From contig NZ_OZ060452.1 of NCBI RefSeq assembly GCF_964059235.1, positions 372,001 to 436,000 on the forward strand: a stretch of 64,000 nucleotides of DNA, read 5' to 3'. How positions within the stretch are numbered: position 1 is the stretch's first letter; each line of letters opens with the position of its first letter. Below, in pieces: positions 63,423-64,000 of the stretch. Both the position numbers and the translations under genes were made by a program. The stretch is from Candidatus Tisiphia endosymbiont of Nedyus quadrimaculatus (lineage in GTDB: Bacteria; Pseudomonadota; Alphaproteobacteria; Rickettsiales; Rickettsiaceae). The notes below the pieces were generated by a model that worked only from the letters and a program-made list of their open reading frames with translations, made no database searches and had not been told where the DNA came from.

Positions 63423-64000
63423 TGAACAATGTATATCAAGAATCTACTAGAGAAGATATTATAAATGTTATGAGAAAGCTAAAATTTACAGGGATGCTTG
63501 AGTCTTATGATGAAATTATATCTGATGCCATAAGGCGTAAAGAAGCCTCGAATTATATTTTACATAATTTATTAAAATCTGAACTAACAACACGAACTCT
63601 TAGGTCTATTCAAAGTAGGATTAGCGCAGCAAAGTTTCCTGAGAAAAAAGATATAGATAATTTCATATTTATCGATACCCCAATAAACCAAGAACAAATT
63701 ATGCATCTATATAGTTGCGAGTTTATTAAAACATCTAGAAATATAATCCTAGTTGGTGGTACTGGTAGCGGTAAAACTCACCTAGCTATTGCATTAAGTA
63801 CAAAAGCAGTACGAAAAGGTTATAAATCAAGATTTTTTAATCTTGTAGATCTTGCTAATCAATTAGAATATGAAAAGAACTCTGCTCAGGTAGGAAAACT
63901 AGCAGCTTCCTTGCAAAAAATAGATGTACTAGTCCTAGATGAGCTTGGTTATCTACCATTTTCTAAGAATGGCGGTCAACTTATCTTTCATCTATTATCT
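63422..64000 (+). CDS. istB: IS21-family helper ATPase IstB (partial, cut by the window edge)
   Basis: The first 193 codons are present; the rest is outside. The protein begins MNNVYQESTREDI and has Walker A GGTGSGKTH (near residue 117) and Walker B VLVLDELGY, the DnaC-like AAA+ domain that helps IstA choose a target. GGAGGT stands 6 nt before the ATG in the istA end. Frame is open to the last base. Confidence 0.93.
   Translation, partial: MNNVYQESTREDIINVMRKLKFTGMLESYDEIISDAIRRKEASNYILHNLLKSELTTRTLRSIQSRISAAKFPEKKDIDNFIFIDTPINQEQIMHLYSCEFIKTSRNIILVGGTGSGKTHLAIALSTKAVRKGYKSRFFNLVDLANQLEYEKNSAQVGKLAASLQKIDVLVLDELGYLPFSKNGGQLIFHLLS

Larger units (their letters stand above)
61760..64000 (+). 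mobile_element. IS21-family insertion sequence, right end outside the window
   Basis: The left end has repeated terminal motifs: GTGCAATAATGACCCAC (61771) and GTGCGTTGAAAAATGACCCAC (61801), 30 bp apart, as expected of IS21 multiple end sites. istA and istB follow. The exact left boundary near 61760 is uncertain. Confidence 0.85.

Overview
The window is a low-GC stretch of about one third G+C from an obligate intracellular member of the Rickettsiaceae. Four things point there: two non-mitochondrial ATP/ADP translocase genes (12856-14397 and 33319-34821); the run glpT-ndk-mnmG-rsmG-parA-parB, which as I recall it is the Rickettsia order; a Rickettsia palindromic element (RPE1-type) peptide inside TilS; and a dense load of palindromic intergenic repeats. 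A transaldolase and a PRPP synthase suggest a lineage less reduced than the typhus and spotted-fever groups, such as the Torix group or Megaira. That placement is inference.

Layout. 1-10.8 kb: comF, a small lipoprotein, glpT, ndk, then a tightly packed block mnmG-rsmG-parA-parB-tal with a parS-like site inside rsmG, a GyrI-like protein, ettA, a TatB-like protein and a TfoX-N protein. 10.8-12.7 kb: mltG and cyaY lie between two direct copies of a 0.2-kb MITE-like element, each with 9-bp target duplications; one copy sits in a decayed antitoxin gene and the other has shortened CyaY. 12.8-20 kb: tlcE-like translocase, two candidate secreted or membrane proteins, tilS with its RPE1 insert, ftsH, sdhB. 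20-26 kb: nested repeats, a polysaccharide deacetylase, and lptD-surA-rsmA. 26-30.3 kb: Fe-S assembly (iscR, two cysteine desulfurases, iscU, iscA) with a near-perfect IscR type-1 box over the iscR promoter. 30.3-35 kb: an RHH/YafQ-type toxin-antitoxin pair, gabD, an unknown protein, tlcA. 35-39 kb: tRNA-Phe and the lipid A block lpxD-fabZ-lpxA-lpxI. 39-43 kb: a gene split by an in-frame TAG, an XRE regulator, pepP and an Rpn-family nuclease. 43.5-50.2 kb: mlaF, mlaE, alr, prs, mlaC, mlaA and a TPR-methyltransferase, all on the minus strand. 50.4-54.2 kb: aspC, a lysophospholipid acyltransferase-like gene, waaA, type-1 idi, tRNA-Ala.

54.3-64 kb is different. Next to tRNA-Ala lies an accessory island with a DnaA-N-like winged-helix protein, a Dam-type methylase, a histidine-kinase-like protein lacking its phospho-acceptor His, a leucine-rich-repeat protein, decayed small ORFs, a second Rpn nuclease and an IS21-family element (istA, istB cut by the window edge) that has cut a gene. 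This resembles the accessory end of a Rickettsiales amplified genetic element (RAGE), although no integrase or tra gene is visible here.

The core genes fit a cell that imports ATP and glycerol-3-phosphate, builds its own lipid A and Kdo core, keeps an asymmetric outer membrane (Mla, LptD) and assembles Fe-S clusters. The most notable non-genic content is several repeat families: a 46-bp palindrome (7 copies), MITE-like elements with target duplications, large inverted repeats with 40-48 bp arms, and repeats that supply protein tails or stop codons.
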